Below, piece after piece: positions 55,170-64,000 of a stretch of 64,000 nucleotides of DNA. A model generated the notes under the pieces. The model ran no database searches. It was not told the DNA's origin and saw only the letters and a list, made by a program, of their open reading frames with translations. The position numbers and the translations under genes were made by a program. The stretch's first letter is position 1; every line of letters begins with the position of its first letter. The stretch lies in the NCBI RefSeq assembly GCF_018449435.1, contig NZ_JAHCMU010000005.1, positions 62,001 through 126,000 of the forward strand, given 5' to 3'. The DNA comes from Flagellimonas sp. 389 (GTDB taxonomy: Bacteria; Bacteroidota; Bacteroidia; Flavobacteriales; Flavobacteriaceae).

Positions 55170-57656
55170 CTATTTCTTTGCCTTTGGTTTGGCCTTGGTT
55201 TTTTTCTTAGGTGATTTTTTTTCAATGAGAGACTGCGCTTCTTCTAGAGAAATCTTTGTTGGATCGACATCCTTGGACAGCTCAACCTTGATTCTTCCCT
55301 TGATAATATTATGGCGGCCCCATCTTGCTTTTTCAATACGAATTTTCTCATCTGGCCATTCTTGAATAAGCTTTTCCGCTTCTTTTATTCTTTTTGCTTC
55401 TATGAGTTCAACAATGTTAGTTTTGGAAAGGTTATCAAAATCGTATTTCTTATTTACGTTAATGAACATTCCATCCCATTTTATAAAAGGACCGAAACGA
55501 CCTACTCCTTTGGTAACTTCCTTATCCTCATAGTGTGCGATGGGCGCATCTGCTTTCTGTTTTGCCCTTATTAACACGATGGCCCTATCCATATCCACAT
55601 CAAAAGCACTTTCGCCCTTGTCCAATGAAATAAACTTTTTGCCAAACTTAACATAGGGTCCAAAACGACCTACGTTTGCCTCCACTTCTTCACCCTCGTA
55701 CACTCCTAATTTTCTAGGTAATTCAAATAGTGTTAAAGCTTCTTCAAATGTAATGGTGGTTATGGATTGATCAGGTAAAAGGCTTGCGAATCTTTTTTCT
55801 TCATCTTCTGCATCACCAATCTGTGCCATTGGTCCAAAACGACCTAGGCGAACCAGTACAGGTCTTCCGGTTTTTGGGTCCTCTCCCAAAATACGTTCTC
55901 CACTGGCACGTTCCGCATTTTCTTCAACTTCCAGAACATTGGGGTGAAAATCTGAGTAAAACTCTTTCATCATTTTTTGCCAATCTTCGTCTCCAGCAGC
56001 TATTTCATCAAAATCTTCTTCAACTTTTGCCGTGAAATTATAATCCAGAATCGTCGTGAAATGATCTACCAAAAAATCATTAACAATGATTCCTATATCA
56101 GTGGGCACCAATTTTCCTTTATCGGAACCTATCATTTCAGACAGTTTTTTCTCAAGAAGCTTATCACTCTCCAAAATCAATTGAGCATAGTGACGCTCTG
56201 TTCCCTCTACCGTTCCTTTCTCAACATAGCCTCTATTCTGAATTGTTGAAATCGTAGGCGCATAAGTAGAGGGCCTTCCAATTCCGAGTTCTTCTAATTT
56301 TTTTACCAAAGAAGCTTCAGTATAGCGATACGGCGGTCTTGAAAAACGTTCTGTAGCTGTAATAAAGTTATTATGAAGTGCTTCGCCAACACCCATAGCC
56401 GGAAGCATTCCTTCTTGCTCCTCTGTCCTGTCCTCTTCATCCGTTCCTTCCAAATATACTTTAAGGAAGCCATCAAACTTTACTACTTCCCCATTTGCAG
56501 AAAATTCTTCACTATGCGAACTCGCCTTAATCTTCACATTGGTTCGTTCCAGGGCTGCATCACTCATTTGCGAAGCCAAAGTCCGTTTCCAAATCAATTC
56601 GTATAGTTTGGCCTGATCACGCTCCAAGGAAGGATTGTTCAATTTCATATCCGTTGGACGAATGGCCTCGTGTGCTTCTTGGGCACCTTTTGATTTACCG
56701 GTATAATTTCTAACCTTACTGTAAGATTCCCCATAATTCTGAATGATAGCGTCCTTAGCAGCATTTAAGGCTTCTTTGGATAAGTTCACGCTATCTGTTC
56801 TCATATATGTGATAAGACCTGCCTCATACAACCGTTGTGCTACCTGCATAGTCCTACCTACTGAAAAATAAAGTTTTCTGGAAGCTTCTTGTTGTAACGT
56901 AGAAGTAGTAAAAGGAGCTGCCGGAGATTTCTTTGCAGGTTTTTTATCTAGATTGGCAACAGAGAAATCCGCTCCAATATTTTGTTTTAAAAATTGTTCG
57001 GCCGCTTGTTTTGTGGGAAACGTTTTATTCAATTTTGAAGCAAATACATTCCCTTTTTTGGTTTTGAACTCTGCCTGTATTTTATAGGATGCCTCTGGCT
57101 TAAAGGCTTCTATATCCCTTTCCCGTTCAACAATTAATCGTACGGCTACGGATTGCACCCTGCCGGCAGATAGTCCTGGCTTTATTTTTTTCCAGAGCAC
57201 AGGGGATAATTCGTATCCCACTAATCTGTCCAACACTCTTCTTGCCTGCTGAGCATTCACCAAATTGTAGTTGATTTCCCTAGGATTTTCAATAGCCTTT
57301 TGGATTGCCGATTTGGTTATAGAGTTAAAGACAATACGTTTGGTTCTGCTCTTGTCTAACCCCAACGCTTCTGCCAAATGCCAAGAAATTGCTTCTCCTT
57401 CTCGGTCTTCATCACTGGCCAGCCAGATGGTATCTGCTTTCTTTGCCAAATCTTTCAATTTTTTCACGAGGGCTTTTTTCTCCTTGTCAACAGTGTATTT
57501 GGGCTTAAAGTCGTTTTCCACGTCAACACCAAGCTCTTTAGAGGGAAGATCGGCAATATGGCCGAAACTTGATTCAACTTGGTAGTCTTTCCCTAAAAAG
57601 CGTTCAATGGTCTTTGCTTTTGCTGGGGACTCAACAATAACTAAATTTTTTGGCAT
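55170..57656 (-). CDS. topA: DNA topoisomerase I
   Basis: The 828-residue type IA topoisomerase relaxes negative supercoils. It has a Toprim domain at the N-terminus (NLVIVESPAKAKTIERFLG, ASDEDREGEAISWHL) and the catalytic Tyr in LITYMRTDSV. The C-terminus has three Topo_C repeats each with GRFGP and ends in a Lys-rich tail (KKKTKAKPKAKK). ATG 57656 gives the conserved MPKNLVIVES start; an in-frame ATG 33 nt upstream is unlikely. The degenerate arginase gene follows after 1 nt. Confidence 0.97.
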   Translation of the reverse strand: MPKNLVIVESPAKAKTIERFLGKDYQVESSFGHIADLPSKELGVDVENDFKPKYTVDKEKKALVKKLKDLAKKADTIWLASDEDREGEAISWHLAEALGLDKSRTKRIVFNSITKSAIQKAIENPREINYNLVNAQQARRVLDRLVGYELSPVLWKKIKPGLSAGRVQSVAVRLIVERERDIEAFKPEASYKIQAEFKTKKGNVFASKLNKTFPTKQAAEQFLKQNIGADFSVANLDKKPAKKSPAAPFTTSTLQQEASRKLYFSVGRTMQVAQRLYEAGLITYMRTDSVNLSKEALNAAKDAIIQNYGESYSKVRNYTGKSKGAQEAHEAIRPTDMKLNNPSLERDQAKLYELIWKRTLASQMSDAALERTNVKIKASSHSEEFSANGEVVKFDGFLKVYLEGTDEEDRTEEQEGMLPAMGVGEALHNNFITATERFSRPPYRYTEASLVKKLEELGIGRPSTYAPTISTIQNRGYVEKGTVEGTERHYAQLILESDKLLEKKLSEMIGSDKGKLVPTDIGIIVNDFLVDHFTTILDYNFTAKVEEDFDEIAAGDEDWQKMMKEFYSDFHPNVLEVEENAERASGERILGEDPKTGRPVLVRLGRFGPMAQIGDAEDEEKRFASLLPDQSITTITFEEALTLFELPRKLGVYEGEEVEANVGRFGPYVKFGKKFISLDKGESAFDVDMDRAIVLIRAKQKADAPIAHYEDKEVTKGVGRFGPFIKWDGMFINVNKKYDFDNLSKTNIVELIEAKRIKEAEKLIQEWPDEKIRIEKARWGRHNIIKGRIKVELSKDVDPTKISLEEAQSLIEKKSPKKKTKAKPKAKK

Positions 57657-57675
57657 GGAATGGGTTTTGAAGTGA

Positions 57676-57683
57676 CAAAAATA
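57676..57683 (-). promoter_or_regulatory. -7 element (TATTTTTG) of topA
   Basis: Exact TAnnTTTG on the - strand, 19 nt before the topA start codon; the -33 box is not clear. Confidence 0.4.
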
Positions 57684-57849
57684 TATCAAATTTTCGATTT
57701 GGTGCTACATACTACATATAAGAAGATGAATGGTCATCATAAAATGAACTTATGAATGATGAAATAGTATTCATTAAAAAACCAATTACAAAATATTCGT
57801 CCGACACTATTTTATGATTATTTTTAGAGACTACTTCAACCAAACACTC

Positions 57850-60800
57850 ATGAAAAAAATCACACTTTTCCTCATTGCTTTTTCAACAGTATTTACTTTA
57901 GTCGATATAAACGCTCAGCGCAAGAAAAATAAAAAGGAGAGCTCTAGCACTTTTTCAGAAAATCTCTATAACGGAATGCAATGGCGCCTTGTTGGTCCTT
58001 TTAGGGGAGGAAGAGCAGGAACGGCAACCGGAGTTGTCGGCAACCCAAACCTCTATTACATGGGTACTGCAGGTGGCGGGATTTGGAAAACCACAGATTC
58101 CGGTAGCAGTTGGAGCTGTATTTCCGACGGTTATTTTGGAGGGTCCATTGGAGCAATCGCAGTCTCGGAAACGGATCCCAATATTATATATGTAGGAGAA
58201 GGAGAGCAGACACTTAGAGGCAACGTTTCTTCGGGAAATGGTCTTTGGAAAAGCATGGACGCGGGTGAGACTTGGGAGTTTATCGGACTCAAAGGGTCTG
58301 AACATATCTCGAGAATACGAATTCACCCTACAAATCCAGATTTAGTTTATGTAGCCGCTATAGGCAACCTTTGGATACCCAATGAAACTAGAGGAGTATA
58401 CCGATCAAAAGATGGGGGTAAAACTTGGGAAAAGATATTGTATGAGAGTGATAAAGCTGGTGCGGGAGACCTTTTACTAGACCCAAATAATCCAAGAATC
58501 ATGTATGCAGCTACCTGGCAAATGAAACGAAACGGCTATCGTATGGATAGTGGCGGGCCAGATAGCAAGATGTACAAAAGTACCGATGGAGGGGATTCAT
58601 GGACGGACATTTCAAAGTATAAAGGACTACCCGCTGGTCCTTGGGGCATAGTCGGCATTACAGTATCACCTTTGGATTCCAATAGGGTCTGGGCTTTAAT
58701 AGAAGCAGAAGATGGTGGTCTGTTCAGATCCGATGATGCCGGAAAAACATGGAAGAAGATAAATGAAAACAGGGCATTGCGCCAAAGAGCTTGGTACTAC
58801 ACCCGTATCTACGCCGATACACAAAACGTGGACAAACTTTTTGTAATGAACGTTAGCTACGGGGTATCTACAGATGGAGGCAAGACCTTTACTTTAAAAA
58901 ATGCGCCACACGGAGATCATCATGATTTGTGGATTGACCCCCATAACAATCAGAGAATGGTCATCGCGGATGACGGAGGAGCCCAAATCTCAAATGATGG
59001 TGGTGAAAATTGGTCTACCTATTATAACCAACCCACCGCTCAGTTTTATAGAGTGACAACAGACAATGCTTTCCCATATCGTATTTATGGTGCTCAGCAA
59101 GATAATAGTACAGTTCGTATCTATCACCGAACATCAGGAGCTTCCATAAATGAAGCGCATTGGGAACCAACATCTGGCGGTGAAAGCGCACATCTTGCAC
59201 CAGACCCCAATAATAATAACATTGTCTACGGAGGCACCTACAAAGGGTATATGATGCGCAAAGACCATTCTGTGGACCAAACAAGATCTGTGAATATATG
59301 GCCAGATAATCCGGCAGGCTCGGGAGCGGAGGTTATGAAGTATCGCTTTAATTGGAACTTTCCCGTAAAATTTAGCATTCACGACTCCAAGAAACTTTAT
59401 GCGGGCTCTAATTATTTACATGTAACCACAAATGAAGGACAAACCTGGAAAACTATCTCCCCGGACCTTACCCGAGGTCTCCCAGAGACGATAGAATCAT
59501 CTGGCGGCCCTATTACACAGGATAATACAGGAGCTGAGTTTTATTCAAATCTTTTTGCCATAAATGAATCTCCTTTGGAAGAGGGAGTCATTTGGGTAGG
59601 TAGTGATGATGGACTTATCCATATTTCAAAAGATAATGGTGAAACCTGGGAAAATGTTACCCCGCCTTCAACTATGAGTCCTAAATTGAATATGATCAAT
59701 TGTATAGACCCCAGTCCGTTCAAAAAAGGCACTGCATATGTAGCGGCAACATCGTATAAATTTGGGGACTACACTCCTTATCTATATAAAACCAATGATT
59801 ATGGAAAATCATGGACAACAATAACCACTGGCATAAAAAGCAATCATTACACTAGGGCCATACGTTCTGATAAAGTAAGGGAAGGTCTGCTCTATGCCGG
59901 CACAGAATGGGGCATGTATGTTTCTTTTGATGATGGGATTAGTTGGTCACCATTTCAACTCAACCTACCCATTACGGCCATTCGGGATTTACATGTACGG
60001 GACAATGATTTGATTGCAGCCACCCACGGGCGTAGTTTCTGGATGATCGATGACCTAACTCCCTTACACCAACTATCTTCAGAAATGGCCAATAATTCAT
60101 TTTTTCTCTACAAACCGGATAAAGCCTATAGAATGCAACAGTCTGGCGGATGGTCCAAACCAAACATGGAATTGGTAGGGGAAAATCATCCCAATGGTGC
60201 AATCATCAATTTTTATATTGAAGATTTAAAAGAAGAAGATTCCATTAGTATTGCAATTTTAGAATCCGATGGTACGATGGTTCAAGAATTTTCCAATACT
60301 GTAAAAGCGGACAAATTGAATCCGGAAGCTACAAAACCCATTAAAGTAGCCTCTGGTGGCAATCGATTGGTTTGGAACATGAGATACCCTGGGTTTAAAA
60401 GCTTCGAGGGTATGGTTTTTTACTCCTCGCCCAATGTAGGACCAAAAGCCGTACCGGGAGAATACAAAGTAAGAATGACTTACAATGGAGAAAAAATGGA
60501 ACAACCCTTTAAAATTACAAAGGATCCTAGATTACCCAACACAGACGAAGATTATCAGAACCAGTTCGACTTTTTAATGAAAGTTCGAGATCAGGTAAGT
60601 AGAGCAAATACTGCCATCTCGGCGATTAGGTCCGTTGAAAAAGATTTAAATTATCTAAAAGAAAAAACCGAAGGCAACGAAGAGATTCAAAACCTTGTCC
60701 AAGAGTTTCAATCCAAATTGGACGTATTGGAAAACAACATTCACATGACCAAAAACCAAAGTAGACAAGATCCCTTGAACTATGGAATTCGCATCAACAA

Positions 60801-60996
60801 TCGGCTCGCCTTTTTGATGGCAGATTCCCAAAGAGGCGATTATCCGCCAACGGATCAGTCTTTGGAATTTTTCAAAGAAGTAACAAAAGAACTGGATACA
60901 GAAATAAATGCACTTGATAGTTTATTGGAAAACTACATCTCAAAAATCAATAGCAAAGTCTCCGAAAACAAAATAAAGATGATTTCCTCAAAGTAA
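57850..60996 (+). CDS. BNR/sortilin-type (VPS10-like) beta-propeller protein
   Basis: The 1048-residue secreted protein (ATG 57850; an in-frame ATG at 57814 is less likely because the signal peptide KKITLFLIAFSTVFTLVD follows 57850) carries about eleven Asp-box motifs of the form SxDxGxxW (for example TTDSGSSW, SKDGGKTW, STDGGDSW). These mark two stacked beta-propellers as in the WD40/YVTN/BNR and VPS10 superfamily. The last 250 residues form a helical domain with coiled-coil segments. Many relatives are annotated as glycosyl hydrolases without proof; I give no activity. It ends at a bidirectional terminator. Confidence 0.85.
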   Translation: MKKITLFLIAFSTVFTLVDINAQRKKNKKESSSTFSENLYNGMQWRLVGPFRGGRAGTATGVVGNPNLYYMGTAGGGIWKTTDSGSSWSCISDGYFGGSIGAIAVSETDPNIIYVGEGEQTLRGNVSSGNGLWKSMDAGETWEFIGLKGSEHISRIRIHPTNPDLVYVAAIGNLWIPNETRGVYRSKDGGKTWEKILYESDKAGAGDLLLDPNNPRIMYAATWQMKRNGYRMDSGGPDSKMYKSTDGGDSWTDISKYKGLPAGPWGIVGITVSPLDSNRVWALIEAEDGGLFRSDDAGKTWKKINENRALRQRAWYYTRIYADTQNVDKLFVMNVSYGVSTDGGKTFTLKNAPHGDHHDLWIDPHNNQRMVIADDGGAQISNDGGENWSTYYNQPTAQFYRVTTDNAFPYRIYGAQQDNSTVRIYHRTSGASINEAHWEPTSGGESAHLAPDPNNNNIVYGGTYKGYMMRKDHSVDQTRSVNIWPDNPAGSGAEVMKYRFNWNFPVKFSIHDSKKLYAGSNYLHVTTNEGQTWKTISPDLTRGLPETIESSGGPITQDNTGAEFYSNLFAINESPLEEGVIWVGSDDGLIHISKDNGETWENVTPPSTMSPKLNMINCIDPSPFKKGTAYVAATSYKFGDYTPYLYKTNDYGKSWTTITTGIKSNHYTRAIRSDKVREGLLYAGTEWGMYVSFDDGISWSPFQLNLPITAIRDLHVRDNDLIAATHGRSFWMIDDLTPLHQLSSEMANNSFFLYKPDKAYRMQQSGGWSKPNMELVGENHPNGAIINFYIEDLKEEDSISIAILESDGTMVQEFSNTVKADKLNPEATKPIKVASGGNRLVWNMRYPGFKSFEGMVFYSSPNVGPKAVPGEYKVRMTYNGEKMEQPFKITKDPRLPNTDEDYQNQFDFLMKVRDQVSRANTAISAIRSVEKDLNYLKEKTEGNEEIQNLVQEFQSKLDVLENNIHMTKNQSRQDPLNYGIRINNRLAFLMADSQRGDYPPTDQSLEFFKEVTKELDTEINALDSLLENYISKINSKVSENKIKMISSK

Positions 60997-61033
60997 TATT
61001 CCTAAACTGTTTTTGAAGTTTTAGAATAGAATT

Positions 61034-61066
61034 AAAAATGCCCCTTCAAATAAGGGGCATTTTTTT
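61034..61066. terminator. bidirectional terminator between convergent genes
   Basis: Stem 61034-61046 with 61052-61064 (A/T flanks around TGCCCCTT/AAGGGGCA) and loop CAAAT. It has T-runs in both directions and sits between the beta-propeller gene and the LVIVD gene. Confidence 0.9.
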
Positions 61067-62309
61067 AGTTCAGACCTATCTGACTGATCAGTTTTATGTC
61101 ATCATCCAAATATTCATATTGATAAAGCACCTCATCCCCTACCATGATCAAATGGCTTTCCAAAGGAATTACATCAAAGGTCACGATATTCTTAAAATGG
61201 TTTAAGCTTATTAGATTATTCACATCTGTTTTATCGTAAACTTTCAATCCAGAACCTCCATCACAAATAAATAGCTTCTCATCTTTAATGCCTAGTCCAT
61301 ACGGTTCATCCATTGGGTAGTCCACAGCTAACTCGGGACTTTCTATATTTGAAATATCCACAATGAACAGTCCACTATCCAGAGCGCCACACTCATTTCC
61401 GCCACGTAGGGTTACGTAAGCATAATCGCCATCCACAACCACGGGGTCGCAAGCGGTACCGTGCTGAAATTCTGAAACAAAGGTCGGGGTTGCCGGGGAG
61501 GAAATATCATAAATGTACATTCCGCGCATACTCCCTAAAAATAAGTGATTGTCCCTGTTAAAAATTGTTTCAATATCGAATCCTGCATACACATCTTCTA
61601 AATCTTGGGGATTCTCCAAATCTGAAATATTGAATATATTAATGTTATGGCTATCCACTGCATACAGGAAATCATCAACAATTTTAAAACGCGCCAAAGA
61701 GCCTCCCTGGCCTGTATCCCCACCATTGGTCGATTCAGCCAGAGCGGCATCATTAAAAAAATCGATTCTAGTTTGCTCAACTTCTTCAATCAATCTGCGC
61801 TCTGTAACCGTTTGCCATCCAATTACTATCTCTGTATCATAATCAAAATTGGTATACTCAACAATATCAGCTCCAAAAGGAAAGAAAACATAATTACCGA
61901 GAACATTTTCCAATCGATTTACAGGTTTAATATTATCGATATCCGAAATGTCCAAAACCACCAAATCCATTAAACTGTCAGCATATAAAAAGTTGTCCTT
62001 TATAGAGATATCAACGTTACCCGGAATCTTAATAAATGAAACTTTTCGAGGTTGTTGGGGGTTACTGTTGTCTATCACATGAATCCCTTGACTTTTATCG
62101 TTGATAAAAATATAATCTTGATATGTATACACTTTTCCAGATTCATCTATAGGGCGAGGCACCTCTATTGATAAGCTTGTAGCAAATTCAGCTTTACTCA
62201 TAATTAAAGGGCGTGCGACCAAATATTCCGCATAATCATCATCCTTGTCGTCACAAGACGAAAAGACCAATACAAGTATGCCCAACGACAGTAAAAGTTT
62301 CTTTTTCAT
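61065..62309 (-). CDS. LVIVD-repeat lipoprotein
   Basis: A 414-residue lipoprotein (lipobox LVFSSC followed by DDKDDD, an acidic export-signal-like stretch). It contains several LVIVD-type repeats in which a short hydrophobic strand is followed by xISxxxxP (LVVLDISDIDNIKP, INIFNISDLENPQ, MYIYDISSPATP, LFIVDISNIESP), typical of choice-of-anchor B/LVIVD propellers of unknown function. It is preceded by a 78-nt gap and convergent with the BNR gene. Confidence 0.87.
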   Translation of the reverse strand: MKKKLLLSLGILVLVFSSCDDKDDDYAEYLVARPLIMSKAEFATSLSIEVPRPIDESGKVYTYQDYIFINDKSQGIHVIDNSNPQQPRKVSFIKIPGNVDISIKDNFLYADSLMDLVVLDISDIDNIKPVNRLENVLGNYVFFPFGADIVEYTNFDYDTEIVIGWQTVTERRLIEEVEQTRIDFFNDAALAESTNGGDTGQGGSLARFKIVDDFLYAVDSHNINIFNISDLENPQDLEDVYAGFDIETIFNRDNHLFLGSMRGMYIYDISSPATPTFVSEFQHGTACDPVVVDGDYAYVTLRGGNECGALDSGLFIVDISNIESPELAVDYPMDEPYGLGIKDEKLFICDGGSGLKVYDKTDVNNLISLNHFKNIVTFDVIPLESHLIMVGDEVLYQYEYLDDDIKLISQIGLN

Positions 62310-62387
62310 TTTTGTTTAGTTTTTTTGTTAGAATAGTATCCTATAGATTAAAAAACTTAAACAAAGTTGCGTAGCAATCTTAAAAAA

Positions 62388-63113
62388 TTATAACTGCGAT
62401 GGAGAACCAACTACTTCTTTATAAATGAAATAGGCAGGAATCCTGCTCATCATTGCAGTAAAGAACACACCAATAAAGCACAGTAATACTCCAAGTTGGC
62501 CAATAATACCCATTAGCAGGAGTACTCCAAAAATAACTCCCCAATTTTTATTACCAAGGGCAAAACTTGCTTTTGCAATGTCCATTGCACTTAGCTCTTT
62601 ATCAAAAGTGAAGAATACAGGAAAAAGTGATAGAGGTACAATCAAATAAAAAATTCCCAATCCACAGGCCAAAAACCCTAAAATGCTAAGTCCGAAAATA
62701 ATCAACGAAAGCAATAAGGCCTTGATCAAATATTCTTTTTTAAAGTAAAAAAAGTAGCCATCTACAGGTCGATTTAAATCCTTTAGCCAACATATCCTTA
62801 AAAATGCTGCATTTAAACATAAACTGCAGACCATTACACCCAACAGAAAAATGGGCATGAGCAACAGCATGAATATTGCAGCTGCCAGTGGCATTTCATC
62901 ATTCTGAAAAGCTTCGGGGTCTGCGATACCAAAAGCAAACATGGGTACATAGAGCAATACGTAAAATGGCAACATGGATACAACAGTCAAAAGAACGATT
63001 ACAAATCCTTCCAACCAGACTTTTTTAAATAGCTCTAGGGAATTATTGAAAATACTTCCAAAATCCAATGGCTTGCTTTCGCTTATTTTTTGGGACAGAC
63101 CGTCAATATTCAT
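62388..63113 (-). CDS. multi-pass membrane protein of unknown function
   Basis: A 241-residue protein with about six transmembrane helices, two of them forming a Gly/Leu-rich pair near the C-terminus (GVIFGVLLLMGIIGQLGVLL). The N-terminal 25 residues are cytoplasmic, and the region FGSIFNNSLELFKKVW resembles the start of DUF975-like or related membrane families. I recognise no specific function. It is divergent from miaB with facing promoters. Confidence 0.8.
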   Translation of the reverse strand: MNIDGLSQKISESKPLDFGSIFNNSLELFKKVWLEGFVIVLLTVVSMLPFYVLLYVPMFAFGIADPEAFQNDEMPLAAAIFMLLLMPIFLLGVMVCSLCLNAAFLRICWLKDLNRPVDGYFFYFKKEYLIKALLLSLIIFGLSILGFLACGLGIFYLIVPLSLFPVFFTFDKELSAMDIAKASFALGNKNWGVIFGVLLLMGIIGQLGVLLCFIGVFFTAMMSRIPAYFIYKEVVGSPSQL

Positions 63114-63164
63114 ATATCTTTTGGTTCAATTTAAGATTGAAGCTAACAATAACTTAATAATACC

Positions 63165-63193
63165 CAAATATAGTATTAAAATATACTGCCAAA
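63165..63193 (-). promoter_or_regulatory. promoter of the membrane protein gene
   Basis: On the - strand TTTG (63193-63190), a 17-nt spacer and TATATTTG (63172-63165) form a complete Bacteroidota-type promoter, with a leader of about 45 nt. Confidence 0.65.
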
Positions 63194-63225
63194 TTGTCAC
63201 CAACATAGAATATGCATTATCTTTG
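63194..63225 (+). promoter_or_regulatory. promoter of miaB
   Basis: TTG (63194-63196), a 21-nt spacer and TATCTTTG (63218-63225), exact TAnnTTTG. The -33 box abuts that of the divergent gene. The predicted leader is about 12 nt. Confidence 0.65.
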
Positions 63226-63242
63226 CATCCCATTATAACGAA

Positions 63243-64000
63243 ATGACAGCGAACGAAAACATAGAGAAAGTTATAGATGAAAGCCGACAAGGAAACCCCT
63301 TGGCATTGGAAAAGAACAAAGACAACAGCCGGAAACTCTACATTGAGAGCTATGGTTGCCAGATGAATTTTTCCGATAGCGAGATTGTAGCTTCAATCTT
63401 GGCGAAAGAAGGTTTTAATACGACCCAACAACTAGAGGAAGCAGATTTGGTATTGGTAAATACTTGCTCCATTAGAGAAAAAGCGGAACTGACCGTACGC
63501 AAACGCTTAGAAAAATTCAATGCGGTCAAAAAGATAAATCCAGGAATGAAAGTTGGCGTGCTTGGCTGTATGGCCGAACGTCTCAAAAGCAAATTTCTGG
63601 AAGAGGAAAAAATTGTGGACATGGTCGTAGGGCCAGATGCCTATAAGGACCTGCCCAACCTTATTCAAGAAATCGATGGGGGCAGAAACGCTGTTAACGT
63701 AATACTGTCCAAAGACGAAACCTATGGTGACGTTGCTCCGGTGCGATTAAATTCGAATGGGGTAAGCGCTTTTGTTTCCATTACACGCGGCTGTGACAAT
63801 ATGTGCACCTTTTGTGTAGTTCCGTTTACCCGGGGACGTGAAAGAAGTCGTGATCCACAGTCCATTCTTGAAGAGGTAAACGATCTTTGGGAAAAAGGGT
63901 TTAAGGAAATTACGCTGTTGGGACAAAATGTGGACAGTTACCTTTGGTATGGTGGAGGATTGAAGAAAGATTTTGAAAAAGCTTCGGAAATGCAGAAGGC
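63243..64000 (+). CDS. miaB: tRNA-2-methylthio-N6-dimethylallyladenosine synthase MiaB (3' end outside window)
   Basis: An open frame from ATG 63243 to the right edge, 252 codons visible and no stop. MiaB is a radical-SAM methylthiotransferase that modifies A37 of tRNAs reading UNN codons. The N-terminal cluster-binding cysteines Cys39 (GCQMN), Cys75 (NTCSIRE) and Cys109 (GCMAER) and the radical-SAM motif Cys184/188/191 (CDNMCTFC) are all present. GQNVDSY favours MiaB over RimO. Confidence 0.95.
   Translation, partial: MTANENIEKVIDESRQGNPLALEKNKDNSRKLYIESYGCQMNFSDSEIVASILAKEGFNTTQQLEEADLVLVNTCSIREKAELTVRKRLEKFNAVKKINPGMKVGVLGCMAERLKSKFLEEEKIVDMVVGPDAYKDLPNLIQEIDGGRNAVNVILSKDETYGDVAPVRLNSNGVSAFVSITRGCDNMCTFCVVPFTRGRERSRDPQSILEEVNDLWEKGFKEITLLGQNVDSYLWYGGGLKKDFEKASEMQK

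Noticed and set aside
57271..57585. Open frame antisense to topA
   Set aside because: Lies wholly within the strongly conserved Toprim-coding region; it is a shadow of topA codon use.

Overview
The window is chromosomal DNA from a member of the Bacteroidota, almost certainly a marine-type Flavobacteriaceae. The evidence is a complete gldK-gldL-gldM-gldN cluster (gliding and type IX secretion core), families largely confined to the phylum (DUF4270, DUF4907, outer-membrane beta-barrel family 3, LVIVD and choice-of-anchor I lipoproteins), TAnnTTTG-type -7 promoter elements, AT-rich DNA and many lipoboxes followed by acidic residues. I cannot name genus or species from the sequence alone. Gene density is high, with about 45 protein genes, one initiator tRNA gene, and no rRNA, transposase, integrase or CRISPR array.

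Layout. 0-3.7 kb: 3' end of an alpha-2-macroglobulin gene followed by pbpC. 4.0-10.4 kb: a TolC / MacA-type adaptor / ABC ATPase / MacB-type permease export operon ending in a LytS-type kinase and LytTR regulator. 10.5-13.0 kb: an outer-membrane barrel and a DUF4270 lipoprotein. 13.2-16.5 kb: a six-blade kelch lipoprotein, a DUF4907 protein and a second LytS/LytTR pair. 16.5-22.3 kb: der, a small membrane protein, a choice-of-anchor I lipoprotein, era and an alanine/sodium symporter. 22.57 kb: initiator tRNA-Met with its own promoter and terminator. 22.7-31.5 kb: a segment bounded by the tRNA and a degenerate 48-bp copy of the tRNA 3' half. It holds an ABC-2 exporter with two permeases, a small His/Cys secreted protein, a lipoprotein with a tiny membrane protein, and a TPR-kinase/LytTR pair. 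31.5-35.9 kb: a fourth LytS/LytTR pair divergent from an outer-membrane receptor. 35.9-38.7 kb: a formylglycine-generating-enzyme-like lipoprotein with both catalytic cysteines, an MFS transporter and a CPXCG zinc-ribbon protein. 38.7-44.5 kb: an RND efflux operon (adaptor, pump, TolC). 44.6-49.1 kb: an LRR protein, an ABC-F ATPase, DUF983 and a FAD oxidoreductase. 49.2-57.7 kb: gldN-M-L-K, a degenerate arginase-fold gene and topA. 57.8-64 kb: a BNR/sortilin-type beta-propeller, an LVIVD lipoprotein, a membrane protein and the 5' part of miaB.

The recurring theme is envelope biology: two tripartite efflux systems, one ABC-2 exporter, the T9SS/gliding motor, several surface beta-propeller lipoproteins and four LytTR two-component systems, three of which sit beside envelope genes they could plausibly control. 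The observations most worth following up are the tRNA-bounded segment, the kelch-DUF4907-LytS-LytTR cassette, the arginase-fold gene that has lost metal ligands next to the gld genes, and the long hairpin just upstream of the choice-of-anchor I gene. Everything was read by eye; no homology search, gene caller or folding program was run.
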